Assembly: GCF_945859705.1 (NCBI RefSeq)
Contig: NC_079137.1
Coordinates: 62,404,552-62,468,551 of the forward strand
Direction of reading: 5' to 3'
DNA from: Episyrphus balteatus
Lineage: Eukaryota > Arthropoda > Insecta > Diptera > Syrphidae
Length of the DNA stretch: 64,000 nt
Each line of letters opens with the position of its first letter. The first letter of the stretch is position 1. The position numbers and the translations under genes are program-made. The notes under the pieces are model-generated. The model was not told where the DNA came from and did no database searches. It worked only from the letters and a program-made list of their open reading frames with translations. This document shows positions 59,962-64,000 of the stretch, piece after piece.

Positions 59962-60749
59962 ACACTGCACAACAAAATTAAAGTTTTTGAATGATGAATT
60001 AACAAAACAATACTTTTCCAAAGGTTTTTGATATGCTGAGCTCAAATCCGAATTCAGAAATATTCTATCAGCTCCCGTTTTTAAAATATTACCGCTAGAA
60101 AATGCAAAAACACCTGTTTCTGAAGTTATGCTGCAATGTGAGGGAATTTTTTTCTGAAGGTTTGTATAAGAATTGCTTTTCTTCTTTAGAAATCTGTTTA
60201 AATCTTTGCGATATCTTCTTTATAATCCGAGATATTTTTATATGAAGTTACTGCAGTTTGAAATAACTTTATTGATAAAATAAGCCAAAACACACGTACT
60301 TAAACTTAAGATATCTCGGATAATAAAACAGATATCGGGAAGATTTAAACAGATTTTAAAAGAAGAAAAACAGTTCTTATTGAACCCGTTAAAAATTATG
60401 TTGAAATAAGGTACCCCACATCATAGTATAACCTCAAAAACAGAGAAAATACGTTTTTTTTTCGCAAATTCTAATGGCAATATTTCAAGAACTAAGATTG
60501 ATAGAATATTTCTGGCTACTTATTCGAGTTAAGCACACCAAAAACTATTGCAAAAGTATAGTTTGGTTTATTCATAATAAAAATAGTCAAAAAATCAGCC
60601 AAAAAACGTGTTTTTGCATTTTCTAATGGCAATATTTCAAAAACTAGAGCTGATAGAATATTTCTGAAACCGGATTCGAGTTCAGAACATTAAAAACCCT
60701 TGGAAAAGTATTGTATAGTTTATTCATCCAAAACCTTGTTGTGCAGTGT
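59962..60749. mobile_element. 790-bp foldback element (ACACTGCACAACAA ends)
   Basis: ACACTGCACAACAA at 59962 is inverted at 60736-60749. Long internal pairs include CTGATAGAATATTTCTG (60649) with CAGAAATATTCTATCAG (60055), and CGGATAATAAAACAGATATC against GATATCTTCTTTATAATCCG. An extra right-hand copy of the AATGGCAATATTTCAA block (60472 and 60630) shows duplication of one arm. Confidence 0.7.
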
Positions 60750-63169
60750 TATTATTATTAAAATAAGACATAAACGATTTCTCGTCCAGACACAATGATT
60801 TTGTCATTAGCTTTATGATGAAAAATAATTAAATTACGAAAAACGAATTTTCAAACTTCAAAAACAGACCGTTCAGGCGATAGTGATTGTTAGAGCCAAA
60901 ATAATCAACACAATTGCAAAAACGAGAGTCCTATCTGGTAACTCGTTTTACGGAGTTACATCTTAGCTTCATATATATTTTTTTTTTGTCAATAATGCTT
61001 GGAGATTTTTTATTAAGTAAAGTGGATATTATCGTTAGAAAGCCTTAAACAGTTTAATGGACAGGTCAGAAAACTAGGGTCGTTTAAAGCAATAAACCAG
61101 ACAAAACGTTTTTGGTATTAGTTTTATAGCTTTGGTTCTTCGTTCATTGGACTGTTTTGTGTCTTAAAAACGGGATGGGTTGAAAGATAATCCGGACAGA
61201 AGGAATCTGTATTTATAAAAAAATTTAATGTTGGGCTCTAGAGTCAAGTTATGGGCCTTGTTAGCTTTGCGAGCTAATCAAGTTGCTTTAGTTGAAAAAC
61301 TTTTTTTTTTTTGTTTTACAATTAAATGTGTTTTTACCACGTTTTAAATATGTAGTAGTTGTTATTTATGAACACATACACATAGATGTATTTATTAAAT
61401 GTTTTTTGACGTTGTTTATGTCCGTAGTTTAAGAATGCATACAAAGATGTATACATACAAAATTATACAAATATTTTATTCATAAAAAATAGATTTCACA
61501 TTATAGTCAAAATATAAAATTTGAATAAACGTTCAAAATGACCTTTTCAAATGGAAGTCCAAAAATTACGAAATGTCTAAAATTGGAACATTGTGGTTTC
61601 ACACGCGTATAAGAGTAACAACTGTGATGTTTTTATTTGATGAATGCAAAGCAAAGTCTGTTTTTTAATACTTATGTAGCCTTAAAATTATTTACACTTT
61701 TTTTTTTAAAATAAAAACTTTACAGGAAAATGTATAAAATACAAATTTATTTATCTACATAAAAGAAAGTTTATAAAAATAATTACAATTTAATTGTTTT
61801 TGAATCGAATATGTATAAGAAAATTGTCACGATAAGTCACGATTTTAAAGCTTACATCAAAGGATTCGGAGAGAAGGAGGGGTTTATGCTTAATTTTTTC
61901 GTCATGATTTTGATCTCTTTGAAATCTAGATTGCAATTATATGCGGCACTTTTACGATTGGGCTATAAAATGCCGAAACATTTTTTTTTATTTTTAAGAA
62001 TATTTTTCTTGTGCATTTAATTGTGCTATAAATTATATTTATTTATTTATAGACATTTTAGGTAAATATATAAGAGAAGATTATAAAAACTAATTTTGAT
62101 TAACGTTTTTTATAAAATAAATTTAAATATTCTATATTGGAAGTGCAATTTATGATGACAATTTAGGAAGAAATAACATCAACTGATGTTAATTTGCTCA
62201 ACTTTTTTCTTAATCTGACTATCCATAAAATTAATGACAATAGTTCTTTACGTGAATGAAATTTTATGTACTAACAAGAAGTAAAAATCTTTCTAGCATT
62301 CTAAAAAGTTAAAAATTATAAGATAATAATAATGCATTAATTTCCGATCCATACCTATATAAAAAAAATATTTTTGCTATGGGAACATTTTACACAAAAC
62401 TAAATCAGAAAATAGATAAACATTTGGGAAGTTTTTTTCTCATATTGGTAAACTTGTGACTAATTTTTTCCATACAAATTTTGAAATTAAGCACAAAAGA
62501 AGATTTGATGCATGGGTGGAATCGTCTTATTTGATTTGTTGTTGCTGTGTGGCATGTACAGAATACAAAAAGTGCAATGTGGCTATCAATTACACGGTGT
62601 TACAAAAATGAGGTTTTAAAATATACGCGGGCGGAGACCTATCAGGTTTTGTAGAGCTAGTCGCACTGAATACGAAACGGTATTTGAAAATCCCCTAACA
62701 CCCCCAAAATCTGGAGTTACGGGCAAAAAACGGTTTTTTGGACCTTCACCCATTGAAAAAATTCTAGCTTCGACAATTTTTTACCCATATTCGATTTTTT
62801 TACAGTTTCTGATAGAAGATAAATATACCTTTTTAACAATGTATAAAACATGTAACTCGGTTAAACCACTTAGAATTTATAAGATGTCAAAGTTCAAAAA
62901 TTCAATTTTTTTTGTCATTTGCCCAACTTCGGCATCAATTTAAAGTATATGTTTTCAAAACAACATGCTATTTAAAAAATATATTCTAAAACTATATTTA
63001 TTTCCCTATCGATCGAGGTATTTTTTATGAAAATCACTTCAAAATTGGCTTAGAAAAAAAAATTTTTCGATTTCAACCCAGATACAGAAATTCGAACTTT
63101 TAGGTATAGAACAAAAATGTTGTTTCGGCACGTAGTAAGATAAGTTGGGCGCCAGGATTTGATTAAACG

Positions 63170-64000
63170 TTTTTGTAGAGGAGCTCAATACAAACATTTT
63201 TTTTCTTTGGGAGGGGGGTCTATCTCCCCCCGTTTAGGTGGGAGGGGCATTTTTCTAAAAAAAATTATCAAAATAAAAAAAAATTATTAAAAAACAACGG
63301 CAACACTTACAGTAATAAATGATACCATTTCCAAAAGGCAAAATTGTGCATTTGGTTCTAATTTCTAAATCAATATAATATTACCAATAGTTTTTGAAAT
63401 AATCGATTTCAAAGTTAAAAATAGGCGAAAAAAAATTTGTAAAAACTCATTTTATACTATTTTTGTCCAGACTGTGAATTTTAGTAAATAAATTACTTAG
63501 ACAGAAAACTGCCTCAATTAATTCCTTATCGAACAGTGAAAACTATATGTTTCTATGTCTTCTAGTTTTTGAGAAAATTGAAAAATAAAAACAAATAAAA
63601 ACAAAAAATATTTTGAAAAAAGAAAAATCTGATAAAATAATTTTTCAATTTTCTCAAAAACTAGAAGACATAGAAACATATAGTTTTCACTGTTCGATAA
63701 GGAATTAAGAGGCAGTTTTCTGCCTAAGTAATTTATTTACTAAAATTCACAGTCTGGACAAAAATAGTATAAAATGAGTTTTTACAAATTTTTTTTCGCC
63801 TATTTTTAACTTTGAAATCGATTATTTCAAAAACTATTGGTAATATTATATTGATTTAGAAATTAGAACCAAATGCACAATTTTGCCTTTTGGAAATGGT
63901 ATCATTTATTACTGTAAGTGTTGCCGTTGTTTTTTAATAATTTTTTTTTATTTTGATAATTTTTTTTAGAAAAATGCCCCTCCCACCTAAACGGGGGGAG
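63170..64000. mobile_element. long, nearly perfect palindrome, cut by the window end
   Basis: The centre is near 63612. The left arm from about 63223 is repeated inverted up to the last base of the window with only a few differences (for example CAGAAAACTGCCTC at 63502 against GAGGCAGTTTTCTGCC at 63709). It carries the family core (AACAACGGCAACACTTACAG at 63294-63313 and inverted at 63911-63930) and the GTAGAGGAG plus TCTATCTCCCCC end seen at 14829. The high arm identity makes it the youngest member in the window. Confidence 0.8.

Larger units (their letters stand above)
55703..64000. other. 8.3-kb gene-free AT-rich region with foldback elements
   Basis: No gene is visible. A TATG microsatellite lies at 57480-57499. 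Foldback elements are listed at 57879, 58534, 59382, 59962 and 63170. The 62590-63170 segment reads like the flank of a further repeat (GGTGTTACAAAAATGAGGTT start) that I could not delimit. Confidence 0.55.

Overview
The window looks like nuclear DNA of a brachyceran or schizophoran fly. It is strongly AT-rich, its genes have GT-AG introns, and the conceptual proteins read like Drosophila orthologues (the actin-interacting protein 1 fragment is the clearest). Names come from recognition of protein motifs; no database search was possible.

Layout. (1) 1384-1801, plus strand: last coding exon of a C2H2 zinc-finger factor, probably of the BTB-ZF type, whose other exons lie outside the window. (2) 4447-9644, minus strand: a complete seven-exon actin-interacting protein 1 gene (flr/WDR1, 602 residues), convergent with the zinc-finger gene. 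(3) 14052-18946, plus strand: a complete four-exon Nubp2 gene (261 residues, cytosolic Fe-S assembly ATPase). (4) 19065-19973, minus strand: a single-exon GPN2 GTPase (302 residues), tail-to-tail with Nubp2 with 118 bp between stops. (5) 34271-55567, plus strand: an eight-exon gene for a 2188-residue protein I do not recognise. It has four SUMO-interaction-like motifs, a sumoylation consensus, a helical N-terminal region, internal repeats, a Q-rich stretch and an AT-hook. The rest is intron and intergenic DNA.

The non-coding part is full of non-autonomous DNA transposons with long terminal inverted repeats, many nested. They include three 150-bp copies of one near-perfect palindrome with TTA target duplications (PIF/Harbinger type), TTAA-flanked elements (piggyBac type), TA-flanked Tc1/mariner remnants, a hAT-like element, and a family of very long palindromes sharing a core AACGGCAACACYTACAG. 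A 3.9-kb composite of such palindromes fills Nubp2 intron 3 almost from splice site to splice site. Retrotransposon traces are two degenerate reverse-transcriptase fragments and one young 5'-truncated LINE (49840-51660) with an 11-bp target duplication and an intact RT/RNase H frame, inserted in the last intron of the large gene.

Functionally the genes are separate housekeeping or regulatory units: actin filament disassembly (flr), Fe-S cluster assembly (Nubp2), RNA polymerase assembly or import (GPN2), and two probable nuclear proteins. No operon-like logic or gene cluster is visible. The most novel items are the unidentified multi-SIM protein and the palindrome families.
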